Assembly: GCA_036346375.1 (NCBI GenBank)
Contig: CM070520.1
Coordinates: 45,465,854 to 45,529,853 of the forward strand
Length of the DNA: 64,000 nt
Direction: 5' to 3'
Source of the DNA: Guadua angustifolia
Taxonomy: Eukaryota; Streptophyta; Magnoliopsida; Poales; Poaceae
This document shows, in pieces, positions 1 to 11,600 of this stretch (the stretch's first letter is position 1; every line of letters starts with the position of its first letter). A program made the translations under genes and the position numbers. The notes below the pieces were generated by a model. It worked only from the letters and a program-made list of their open reading frames with translations, was not told the origin of the DNA and made no database searches.

Positions 1-700
<700 letters not shown>

Positions 701-960
701 TATGTTAGTAGTCTATTACACCAAAAGAAAGCAAAACAATCCATCCATAGACATAAGGCATCAATTTAGACCTTCCATGTCAACCAAGCACATCGCCTTG
801 TGGCTCCGCCTCTCAGTGTACCGGGCGCTCTCCTGGCAACCATACTTCTTGAACTTACAGGGGCTGGTCAAGCCAGCCAGGATCTTCTCCAACAGCCGAC
901 ACCTGATGTCGCCGATGGGCTCGCTACAGCTAAAGCATGTCTGTTCCTACACTGATCATT
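701..960 (-). pseudogene. SINA-like E3 ubiquitin ligase fragment
   Basis: Read on the minus strand from about 950 to 765, the sequence encodes a Seven-in-absentia-type segment. It has a Cys-rich start (CFSCSEPIGDIRC), a helix LLEKILAGL, then CKFKKYGCQES and RRSHKAMC. These match the end of the RING and the start of the SIAH-type zinc finger of plant SINA ligases. An in-frame TGA ends it shortly after the CLVD motif, and upstream in-frame stops (or a lost splice site) bar extension. SINA ligases attach ubiquitin to substrates through this RING/SIAH module. Only about 60 residues remain, so this is a relic. The same family appears inside the foldback at 58.8-59.4 kb. Confidence 0.72.
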
Positions 961-1187
961 AAGACAAGAGATAATGCTAATTAGCAGAGTGATTAATTGT
1001 GCTGGTGTATGAACAAAGTGTAAGTATCTCCATGCTTGTATATTACAGCAATCAAGATACTACAGTGTATGATGAAGAAATCTTGAGCTAGGTACTTGCC
1101 ATGAACACTTGAGCTTCGTATGGCATGAAGCAAATCACACACTCCACTGTCTCCTCTTCGTCATGCCGTGTGGTTGGCTTGGTTGCT

Positions 1188-4100
1188 CTACGTGAGACGA
1201 ATGAAGGGAAAAAGAAAACTTACACACTTGGATCTGTATTTGCTAACATACTTTATTTTTACAAGTGATCCTTCATTATGATCGTGACGTACGTAGGGAG
1301 ATTCCTTTGTATCATTTAGGACACTAATGTCTACGTCCATCGTGAAAGGAGGTAGCTCATCGAACTAATTATACTCTTCTTCGTCCGTGACGCCCTTAAC
1401 TCCGACAATCCTTCTTTTACCTGGAAGAACCACATGGCGCCTTGGATGATCGCTATTGCTAGTCTTCTCCTTCTGCTTTTTGTCCTTCTGCTTTTTCGGT
1501 TTGCTATCCATGTCCATCACATAGAATACCTGTGTCACATCATTAGCAAGCACGAACGGTTCGTCCCTATAGGCCACTTGCTTGAGGTCCACGGTTGTCA
1601 TACCGTACTCGTCAATCTCCACGACTGTCAGTTTAACCCATTGGCACCAAAACAGAGGGACTTTTAAAGGTCCATACTCGAGCTCCCAGATCTCCTCTAT
1701 GAAACCATAGTAGGTGTCCATCTTTCCATTTTTGTCCAAGACATCTATATGGACGCCGCTGTTTTGGTTGGTGCTCTTGCTATCCTGGGCTGTTGTATAA
1801 AATGTGTACCCATTTATCTCATACCCTTGGAATGATACAATTGTCGTGGATGGTCCCCGAGCCAAGAGTTTCAACTGTTCATCGTCTGTCTGGTTGCCCA
1901 ACAGTTGCTTTTATAACCAACCGCCGAAATGATCCATTTGCTCATTGCGATCCACTTATCGACTTCGTGGGTATTGGTCGCAGAATTCATCTCGTGATCA
2001 TAGATATCTGAGCCACTCAGCTTGCTTGTTTCAATACCGTGAAATGTGCTTGTTTAAATGAAAGTAGATCATCGCTATAGGATTCTTTTTCTCTAGAGTC
2101 CCTTTTCCCGTAGCCTCCCCTCATGGCGTGATACAGGGACGCCAATCGAATTCAGATCATCAATGTAATTAACACAAAACTCAATCACCTCCCCTGTACC
2201 AACACCCTATGCAATGCAGCCTTCTGGGCGAGACCGGTTACAAACATACTTCTTTAGGACACCCATGTACCTCTCGAAAGGGAACATATTGTGGAGGAAT
2301 ACGGGTTTGAGAATTTCTATCTCTTTAACAATGTGGACCATGAGATGGACCATAATATCAAAGAAGGATGGAGGGAAGATCATCTCAAGGCTAACCAGAC
2401 TATCGACAATGTCATCCTGCAAATTAGATACCTTATTCAGCTCGATGACCTTCTGCGACACCGCATTGAAGAACGAAGACAGCTTTATGATTATCCCTCG
2501 TACCCAGTCCGGCAGAATACCTCGCACCGCCACTGAGAGCAACTGTGTCATCAACACGTGACAATCATGGGATTTTAGGTGTACGATTTTATTCTCTTTC
2601 GTGTTTATGAGTCTCCTTATGTTCGAGGAGTATCCAGAAGGGACCTTCACACTGTTCAAGAACTTAATCATGTTTTTTTCTCTTCCTTGCTCAGAGTGTA
2701 GCTCGCGGGGTGGAGGTAATGCTGTCCTTTCTCTCTTTTCCGGATGTAGGTCGTTCCTGAGTCCCAATAGCTGTAGGTCCTTTCGTGCTTGAAGTGTATC
2801 TTTTGATTTTTCGTACATATCTAGGAAGCCTAGCAGGTTCATGCAGACATTCTTCGTGATATGCATAAAGTCCAGTGAGTGGCGGACCTCTAAGTCTTTC
2901 CAGTAAGGTAAGTCCCAAAATATTGATTTCTTCTTCCAAATGGGCTTCATGTGACCTTGTTTAGTCGGGACAGGTTTGCTACCAGGTCCTTTTCCAAATA
3001 CTACTTTCAGATCTTTTACCAAAGAAAATACAAGCATCCCACTGCGATGCAGGGGCTTCTTACATTTCTCTTCTGTCCCATCAAAATTCTCACCCTTCTT
3101 CCGTAACGGGTCCTTCATATGGAGGAATCTACAATGGCCCATGTACACAACCTTTCGAGAGTTTTTTAGGTACTTGTTGTCCGTATCCTCTAAGCAGTGG
3201 ATGTAGGCTTTATATCCTTTGATAGATAGGCTCGACAGGTTACCAAGTGCAGGCCAGTCGTTGATGGTTACGAATAGCAATGCACGTAGAGTGAACTGCT
3301 CTCTTTTGTACTCATACCATACACGTACACCATCATTCCACAGTGTTAGCAGATCTTCAACCAACGGTTTGAGGTACATATCGATGTCGTTTCCAGGTTA
3401 CTTCAGGCCTTGGATAAGCAACAACATCATAATGTACTTCCTCTTCATACACAGCCAAGGAGGAAGGTTGTAGATACATAGAGTCACGGGCCAAGTGTTG
3501 TGACTGCTGCTCATCTCGCCGAACGGGTTCATCCCATCCGTACTCAACCTAAACCTTATGTTCCTTGCATCCTCAGCAAAGTCCGGGTATGTTCTATCGA
3601 CTTTCCTCCACTAGGAGCCATCAGCAGGGTGCATTAGCCTTTCGTCGTCTTTACAGTCTTCTTTGTGCCAGCGCATCATCTGGGCATGCGCTTTGTTTGC
3701 AAATAAACACTTCAACCTGGGGATTACAGGGAAATACCACACCACCTTAGCAGGGGATCTCTTCTTCTTACACTGCCCCTCTACCTCACCTGGGTCATCA
3801 CGCCTGGTCTTATACCACGAAGTTTTGCACACCGGACAAGTTTCCAAATCCTCATACTCATTGCGATAAAGGATACAATCGTTACAACATGCATGTATCT
3901 TCTGTACCTCCAACTCCAAAGGGCAGACAACTTGTTTGGCATCGTACGTAGTTTCAGGCAGCGTGTTCCCCTCTGGAAGTAACTTCTTTATGAGGCATAA
4001 CAACTCATCGAATCCCTTATCAGACAATCCATTAGTCACCTTTGATTGCATCAGTTCTAGTTTGGTACGCAACTTTTTATGGCCCTGTCGACAGTTTGGG

Positions 4101-4534
4101 TACAACAATGTTCCGTGGTCCTCCCATAAGCGCTGGAACTTTTCGTAATGTCTTTCATCGATGTATTCTCCCTCTCCATCAAGCAGCATTTGGTCTAAGT
4201 CATCATCACCAAACTCCTCCAATGTATCTTCGAAAGAACCGTGTTGGCCAACGTCCGGGATATCGTTGTCCGCCTCTTCTTCTTCACCATCTTCCTGTAT
4301 AATCTCTTCTTCACCGTGCTTGATCCAACATGTATAGTTTGACATGAAACCTCTTGCGAGCAAATGGAAGTGAAGGTGGCTGGATTTTGGCCACTCTTTC
4401 TCATTCTTGCAGTCTATGCATGGACAGCATATGTAGCCTGACGTCGTGTATGCATCGACCGCACGAAGAAAATCTTGCATACCCTGCAAGAACTCCGTGG
4501 AGCGTCGATCCATGTACATCCATCGCCGGTCCAT
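1188..4534 (-). pseudogene. CACTA-1 TNP2-like transposase, stop-interrupted
   Basis: Three long open stretches on the minus strand form one transposase. Residues from 4534 (start MDRRWMYMDRRS) form the transposase-associated zinc-binding domain with CCPCIDCKNEK. The 3379-2207 stretch is the TNP2 catalytic region and the following DUF4218-type region (HSLDFMHITKNV, SHDCHVLMTQLL, PFERYMGVLKKYV). The 1901-1365 stretch is the DUF4216-type C-terminal domain (KSTNQNSGV, YGFIEEIWELEYGPLK). In-frame stops separate them near 3611 (in place of Trp or similar), near 3400 and at 1365. After the last stop, frame-conserved sequence continues to a TAG at 1188-1190. The order equals that in CACTA-2 and CACTA-3. 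TNP2 proteins cut at CACTA ends; this copy cannot make a full protein. Confidence 0.9.
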
Positions 4535-4835
4535 CTATATTATGTTACATCAAGGTAATGTTAGCTCATTTTTCGATAATGAATTGTTGGACATTTCCCA
4601 AAATCCAAATTAAACTAATATTTTCTTTATTTAAAATTATTTAAAATTTTAAGTTGATAAATTTAATTTTAGGTGAAATTTCTTCAAAAAGATAATATTT
4701 TTTCTATAAATATTGTTATTTTTAAGACTGACTAAATTTTTAAAACGACTTTATTTCATTACATGTTTTTAAAAGGACTATATTTCATTACAAATTTTTC
4801 TATAAAATGATTATTTACTCCGGTATACATACTCG

Positions 4836-5205
4836 ACAAGTTTTTGCAACTTACTAAAAGAATCGGTCAATCAAAATTTAGATTCAAAATTCTTCATCGA
4901 TCGATGGAACCAAAACCTAAATATTAGCTAGATCCACACCTTCAATTCGAGCTACATCATAATCCAAACAAAATCTAAACTTACACAACAAGTTTTTGCA
5001 ACCTACAAAAAGAATTGGTCGATCAGAATCTAGATTCAAAATTCTTCATCGATCGATGGAACCAAAACATAAATTTGAGCTAGATCCACACCTTCAATGT
5101 GAGCTACATTAAATCCAAGCAAATTCCAAGCTAACACAACAAGTTTTTGCAACCTACTTGAAATGATTGAGCTAGATCTCTACATTCATAATCTTTCATC
5201 GATCA
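4836..5205. repeat. ~150-bp tandem repeat upstream of CACTA-1 transposase
   Basis: Units begin at about 4836, 4988 and 5138, each with acaagtttttgcaac followed by a shared block containing attcttcatcgatcgatgg and gagctaga. The third unit is partial. Confidence 0.85.
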
Positions 5206-5467
5206 CGGGAAAAGATCAAATTTTCTTCATATTTCAAGCAAAGAAGAGACTCCATTTAACATCAAATGTAATGAGGAATGATGTTACTAACGTTAGTTAC
5301 CTTGGTTTCGAGTAAAATGACCAAAATTTTGAAATTTGAACAGCACCACCCCTCCCTTGAAGCTCTTGGCCGAAGCTCACTGTTCTTGTCGCGCACTGAA
5401 CTGTTCTTTTTCGGGCAAAGAGCGGGAAGACGAAGAAGTTTAAATTGGAGCTCAGTACCGGTTGGAG

Positions 5468-5600
5468 GCACCGATCGGTATCGATTATCTAACATCAATA
5501 CCGGTTCGTGTCACGAACTGGTACTAATGAGCCCCGCTAAATAGTACCATTCGTGACACTAACCGCATCGATGTTAGATCATCGATCGATCGGTGCCTTG
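5468..5600. repeat. Subterminal palindrome of CACTA-1
   Basis: Two arms of about 60-65 bases are imperfect reverse complements. The left arm runs through ggcaccgatcggtatcg and ggttcgtgtcacgaactgg. The right arm runs through cattcgtgacactaaccg to gatcgatcggtgcc. Paired motifs like ccggttcgtgtcacgaa are characteristic of CACTA subterminal regions, where TNPA-type proteins bind. Confidence 0.75.
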
Positions 5601-5712
5601 AACTGCATCGATCGCTTCGCAGCCGTTGAATCAGGACTGTTGTAACTATCAGTTTGGTTCGTGTCCAACCGGTAATGATGGGCCGGTATGAAAGGTCGTT
5701 TCCCCAGTAGTT

Positions 5713-6465
5713 TCGTGGTTTGCGGTGCTTGCAGGTGTCGGTGTTGTTGGAACCCAGGAACCTGCTGCAAACAGGAAGTGCTCTGTTGATAATCAGAATC
5801 TCGTCGGTTCAGGAAGTTCTCTGTTGTCTGAACCTCTGAAACGAAACTATGTAATTATGAACAGAAAACAGAACAATCTGAAACTCAGCTGTTGGAGATT
5901 AGATGTTCCTGCGCTAGCTTAACCAACGGTAAAGCTCTGAACTTCCGGCGCTAGCTCTGATAACAGAGAAGTTCTGAAACCAGGAACAGAGGCCAAAACG
6001 AAGGTGGATTCTGAAGAAGATGGAAACGATTTTGTGCTGCAAGATCCATGCAGCTTTTCTGGTTTTCTCATTGCTTATAAAGGCTAGAAATTACAACCAA
6101 ATTCGGATAGCTTTCTGCACTACAAAACTGAAACGGACTCAACTAATTCAGAACCCAAGCCGGATACGGTATTGTTTGCTTTCCGGCAAAACAACACTTT
6201 ACACATCTGGACTCTGAATCCTTCCTAAACCTAAGATAAACTCTAACACATCAAGTTTAGATAACAAGTGTGGTGCCTTTTCGGTTCTCATTGTCCATTT
6301 TATTTGGGTTGGTGTTTGCGTTCTCTTTTTTTTCGGACCGGTATTATAATTATTTTTTTATTGAAATGAATAGCAGAGGTTCTGCCCTTTGTTCAAGAAA
6401 ATAAATTAGCTACGGTTTTCTGTCATCCAACCCTTGCTTTTAAAAACGCGAAAGATGTCGAGTGG
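5713..6465 (+). pseudogene. Copy E: intron fragment of kinase-MSP-WD40 gene
   Basis: The segment (with the solo LTR 5745-6266 removed) is collinear with 17522-17740 and 23255-23760. It starts with tggtttgcggtgcttgcag and continues through gcagaggttctgccc and taaaaacgcgaaagatg. It is the sequence flanking the start of the MSP exon in those copies. At about 6460-6475 it switches, near gattcaca, to sequence collinear with the intron before the last kinase exon of copy B (35380). The switch looks like a recombination junction between two gene copies. Confidence 0.7.
5745..6266. mobile_element. Solo LTR, copia-like, 522 bp
   Basis: The element begins TGTTGG and ends TAACA. It is flanked by near-identical 5-bp repeats (ggtgt at 5740-5744, agtgt at 6267-6271). 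The flanks join into the intron sequence shared with other gene copies, showing that this block is an insertion. A TATA-like cttataaagg lies near 6075. No coding sequence is present. Strand is not determined. Confidence 0.75.
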
Positions 6466-6564
6466 TTGATTCACATAGTATTTTTACATTTGTATTGTAC
6501 CGTCGTTCCTGCTATGATTCACATTTGTATAGCACCGTTCCTGCTTTACATTCTGATTCCACAG

Positions 6565-6702
6565 GTACATGCAAACTGGAGGAATAGGTTGCAAGCAAAA
6601 TGGAGAGGTTTCTCACTAGAGGCATGTTGCCAACAAGTCATGAGACGCACGGAGATAGCATTGAGGTACATGGAGATTTACATGCACAATAGGCCTGACG
6701 AG
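6565..6702 (+). CDS. Copy A: last exon of RLK/Pelle kinase domain
   Basis: The exon lies between a cacag acceptor and a gtaatc donor and reads in phase 0. It matches the last helices of a receptor-like kinase: NRLQAKWRG, SLEACCQQVM, ALRYME, then HNRP. The Arg of the HxRP subdomain XI motif is kept. Compared with copy B (35436-35621), which continues past HNRPN for another 16 residues to the same donor, copy A has lost about 48 bp in frame. No other kinase exon lies upstream in copy A, which begins at the chimeric junction near 6465. It is the first preserved exon of the proposed fusion gene. Confidence 0.8.
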
Positions 6703-7463
6703 GTAATCAAAATCATTATTGGCGCATTTGGTTTTTATTATTTTCCAGTGGAAAGTTCCTTTGTAATCGCGTAGAGTGGAATTTCCATTTAGTAAATCAG
6801 TTCGGGTCAATAACGAGGTGCTCCCTCTATTTCACATTATTTATCTAACTTCTTTGGAATTTTTATTTCACAATATTTGTTCATCAAAGAAATAAGAGTG
6901 TGGTAATAAGGCCCTCTTTAGTAGAGCTTCATATCCTACTTTCACCTTAGATCTGAAGCTTGTAGGTTAAAATAAATTAAATTAAATTTATATTTTTAGT
7001 CTAAAATGTAAATAAGATGATCCGCCTAAACACTTTTAATATATCCATAGTTCCAGCTTCACGGATCTGTTGTACCCAGCTCCAACAGATCCACGGATCT
7101 GGTGGAGCTAGAACTGTACCAAATACAATCTAAGCATTATAGATAGTTGCCTACAACGTTTGGAGGGACAATGTCCAGAAGTGGCGTTCTACACCACTAC
7201 AACCTTGTTTTGGGCTAGAAAGCCTGGCGAGTTGAACTTTGAAGACGGGTGGTTTTCAACACCATTACGACCTTGTTTTGGGCTAGAAAAGTTGGCATGC
7301 TGAACTTTAAAGATGAGTGGTGAGGCCTAGCTGCATTTGCTTAGCGAGGAAGTAACTGTTTCTTCCTCTCTGCTTGGGTGTTTTGGGTCCTTTGTGGTCT
7401 AGGTGTGTAACTCTTTGTAGCCTTCGGTGATCTTGGTCGTTTCATGGTTTGTGGTGCTTGTAG

Positions 7464-7892
7464 GTGTCGGTACCCTTAGCACCCTCAGATGGCGTGCGTG
7501 AGATCCTCAGTGTTAAGCCATTGCAACTTCGGTTCCCATTGGGCTTGGAGCCAAACAAATCGATGATCTCGTGCCCGCTGCACTTAACCAACAGAACGGA
7601 TCACCACGTCATCTTTAGGCTCCTGATCACGAAGGAGTACTTCATGGGGCCGCTCTATGGCGTTGTGCCTCCAAGGTGCAGTTACACTCTTGCCCTGACA
7701 ATGTGCACACGGGCGAAGCCACCAGCGAACAGCTACGATTTTTTCACCCTTGAGAGCTGCATAGCTACTCGGGACATAGGGTGGTATGGGGAATATCACT
7801 TCGAGGAAGCCAAAGAGGAGGGCAGGGAGGTGCATCAGGTGAAATTGATGGCTATTTACGAACAACCAGGACCAGGGATGGTCACATCTCAG
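7464..7892 (+). CDS. Copy A: MSP (VAP-like) domain exon
   Basis: A 429-bp exon (143 codons, phase 0 at both ends) lies between a ttgtag acceptor and a ctcag|gtgagt splice donor. It encodes a major sperm protein fold as in VAP/VAP27: LQLRFPLGLEPNKSMIS, CPLHLTNRT, VIFRLLITK, YGVVPPRCSYTLAL, then EEAKEEGREVHQVKL. In VAPs this fold binds FFAT-type motifs and tethers membranes; whether this divergent domain does so cannot be told. It lacks a C-terminal membrane anchor and instead leads to WD40 exons. It has no stop. Related but disrupted exons occur at 17.8-18.5 kb and 23.8-27.7 kb. Confidence 0.88.
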
Positions 7893-8602
7893 GTGAGTTC
7901 CCAAGATGCTTGGCAAACACAGTGACAGGAGTACTCACTTTACACACATAACTTTATAGTCTTGTGCAATAATTCCATAACATCATTAATCTATTTTATA
8001 TATTTAAAATTTGCTACAAATACAATACAAACAGTTCTATGGTTTTACAAATCCCAAACCACATCAATTCAATTAATAAATTTAGCCTATTGAAGAGGCC
8101 ATTTTCTGGCATTTTTCAAATTTTTGGGTATGCCGGTGTATGCCCAGCTCCCCACATAGATCCGCCTAAACAACACATGTTCACATTTTCTCCGTGAGTG
8201 AACAAATTTTTTTCACTCGTAACTAGGATCTCAGCTATATTCCTGTTAAGAGGGTGTTACTGTCTGTGCAACTGGCACCCAAAAAAAATGCTATTCCATG
8301 TATAATGTTTTCATTTTTGCAAGGGGATGCGCGCAGTTGATCATCGTATTTATTCTTAAGATTGAGCAACCGAGATGAGGAATTGACAAATAAATCCAAT
8401 CAACACATTGGTAGTGAGACTTGTATATCCTTTAGCAATTAGACACAAAGTGTTACACAAGTACTAACCACATATTGAACAATGAACAAGGTTACATATA
8501 TAGTATTATAGATATTCTTTCTTCTGGCTTCTTATCTACTTATGTCGGTTTTTGCTGCGTTTTCTTCGGTGGCTGTGATTGTACATGGTGACGATGCGGC
8601 AG

Positions 8603-11600
8603 CCAAAGAAACGCCGAATCATGGTATGTGCCATTTTTCCCTATATGTGATGTCCTTGCCTTTTTTTTCTTCGAGTGTTTACACCAGCTTCGTTCGGTGC
8701 TTGCAATCAGATCCAATCCGAGATAGGCAAGGTGACGTCCTTAGATGTGCATCCAACAAAGCCATGGTGAGTGGATTTCTTCGTGAGAGGATATAAACTG
8801 AAGGGTGCTACTTTGATAGCTTTCTTCTTGCCTAACACAGGATTTTGACGAACGGATTCTTTGGAGTTGGCATTTGGAACTACCGGACCCAGGCAAGTTA
8901 TTGTTCACACTTGTTGGCAACGTATAACCATTTTTAGCTGATACGGTGCCCGCACGCATGTACTTACACAAATTAGTATGAGTTTTCCAAAAAAATAAAA
9001 GAAAGGATTAATGTATAATATTTTCTTTTGAAGAATCAACGGAGGGTTTTAGCCTCCTCCTGAACATCTTTATCGCTGAGCCAAAAATTGTTACAAAAAT
9101 TACATCAGAGGTAGGCACCCTGCAGCACAAGGACCACTCCTGGATTTAGAGAGCAAAACAGGTGTGGGGGAAATGGGTTCAAAGCCTAGGTGAACTTGTT
9201 TGATCATGATCGTGTTAAAGTATGAATATCAGCTTATCACAGCCGGTTCTTAGTATATCCTGTTACTTTGACATGCGTGCTAGCAAAACCGTCTCTGATT
9301 AGCTTTAACAAAGACAGCTTTGCAAACTGTCTATGATAAGATGTCTAATATATGTCTTTCTGTACCATGAGGTATCTTACCGTAGGTGCAAAGAATTTCC
9401 TCTAGGAGGATGGTGCAATTTGCATTGCATAGATGAAGAATAACTATATAGAGACGCATATGACAAAGCATATATATACCCCCTAAGCATTTCTACCCAT
9501 ATGAGTAGTGGGAGAGTAGGAATATAGAAATACAAAAGTCCAAACAAGTGAGAATATTGCGGATTTGTTCACTAAGGCTTCGCCAGCTTCTACTTTAGGG
9601 AAGCATAATCAGAGCATAGATACCAGAAAACATAGAGTTGTGTCCCTGAGGGGAGGCATATAATCTAAAGTGTTCATCACTGGGATGAGAAAATGTCATA
9701 CGCCTTTTCCCTTGGTTGAGTTTTGTCCAATTGAGATTTTCTCCACTGGACTATTTGGAAGGAGTTTTTAATGAGGAATGAGCATACATTAGCAATGTGT
9801 CCAAGGGAAGTGTCGTAACGTGGGCTATTTATGTGGCCACTTTACCTAAAACGGCTCATTAGGGGTAGTAGGCCCGTTATGCCCATTAGCTTAGCTTAGT
9901 CTCGTATTACTTATGACACGGACCAAGAGAAGCAATCCTAAATAAAGTCTTGGCTGACTGGAGGGTGAGGCTTTAACCTCATTGTCCCGGCACCGTGATG
10001 GGTGTTGAGGGACCGGGATGGGATATAATTGATACTGGGAAGATAGATTTGTTCTTGCTTGATTCATCTAAATGATAAGGGAGCCACTAACAACTTGGAA
10101 CTAATCTTATCTCTTAGCTTAGCTAATGCAATGTCTAACTAATGCAATCTTTAACTAGGTAATAACTACAAAAATCCTGGGAAAACTACAAAACAAACCA
10201 AATAACAGCCGAAGGCCAACTGTGCTGCGTCCGGCACCCTGGTAGCTGTGTCCGCTAGCTCCTGCCGACTGTAACAGACCGCCTTTTTCAGAAGATGCGT
10301 ATAAATACCTTCACAGCTACCCGGAATTTTAGCTGTAGGTTACCAAGTGTGCATTACTGGACATAAGAGCGAAAGCGAATAATTTATAGATAAATTAAGG
10401 GCCTAACGGCCAGAGTTTTACAGAAGAGTGCAGCTGGCACCAGATACATTACAAAACATCCACAGAAAAGGCTTGAACAGATAGATCAAGGCCTTCAAAA
10501 CCAAACATCATCGCCATCTACGATCTCTTGGAATCCGTCGTCTTCTTGAAAATCTAAAGGGGGATTAGGAGGCAAGGGTGAATACACAATAGTACTCAAT
10601 AAACCAACAGAAATGTTGAATACTACATGTAGGGATAAACAAGGATAGGTACAGGTTTTAAGTATTGTAGATAAAAGTTATTAAATATCAGTTTTATTTT
10701 ATATTTGAAACACAAACGAAATAACAGATAATATCAGGGAGGTTTATTTGCAAAGTTCAAATTTACGACAGGTTCTATTTGTGAAAACTACATGAGCTTA
10801 GTTACAGGAATCACCCTAGATTAACTCAGCTTCATTAACTGGAAGCACAGCATATTCAAATACCATTGATATCACTCTGCAGATGTGCTCAGCTTTACCC
10901 ACAAGATATCATCGGCCGTCAGTACCATGCACAAGTAACATGCAACTTAAATACATGCAACCGGACCGACATGATCATAGCCTTTTGTTGGACTTCCTTT
11001 TTTTAGCTCCTATCCAGTAGGTTATGCAGATCCATAGTCTCCAGGACCCACTGGCCAAAGTGGGAGACGCGATCTGGTCAACTGTGGATACCTACTATTG
11101 TGAGAACCGGCGAATAGCCACTCCATTCCCGTTCCACTCCAGTCGCTTCGCAATCCATTCACCTACCAGAATGGTAGCTACCTTCTATAGGTATTCCAAA
11201 GGGGAGTACAATGTACTGAGCTATGTTGGAACAGGTCAACAAGGCTGACCGACCCAACTTGTGGTTGAGCGGAAATCGAGAATCGGTTTGACACAAGAAC
11301 CGCTTCTAGAACGGAAGATCCAGAAGCGGTTTGTGTCTCAAACCGCTTCTGGAAGCCCTCTCCGGACCGTTGCCTACGAACCGTTTCTGGTGCGAACATC
11401 ACAACGGGTTCGCACCAAACCGCTTCTAATAGGCCGGTTGTGATGCCCAGTTCTGTAGTAGTGCGTATACCAAAAAATATTAATAAAATTGAGAGAGGCT
11501 CTGAAACCACATCTTTGTGCATGTTGTTCTACTTTTATATAGTAGACTATCGTCGCTGACCGATATGGTTGCACGACGAGACGAGCATCACATTTGCGTC

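Larger units (their letters stand above)
4535..5712 (-). mobile_element. CACTA-1 5' region and right terminus
   Basis: Upstream of the transposase lies a non-coding AT-rich leader (4560-4830), a tandem repeat of about 150 bp (4836-5205) and a subterminal palindrome (5468-5600). The right end at 5702-5712 reads ccccagtagtt, which on the minus strand is a CACTACTGGGG terminus with its first base changed. From 5713 the sequence is the recurrent intron of the kinase-MSP-WD40 cluster, which supports the boundary. No matching left terminus was found below 1.2 kb, so the element is truncated or rearranged there. Confidence 0.65.

Noticed and set aside
1061..1075. tactacagtg as the missing terminus of CACTA-1
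   Set aside because: Orientation is wrong for the left end of this element and no subterminal motifs accompany it.
8542..8796. Plus-strand ORF starting MSVFAAFSSVAV as a separate gene
   Set aside because: It crosses two splice sites and is out of frame with the beta'-COP-like exons; only the 21-nt block 8603-8623 and the exon 8711-8766 fit the homology.
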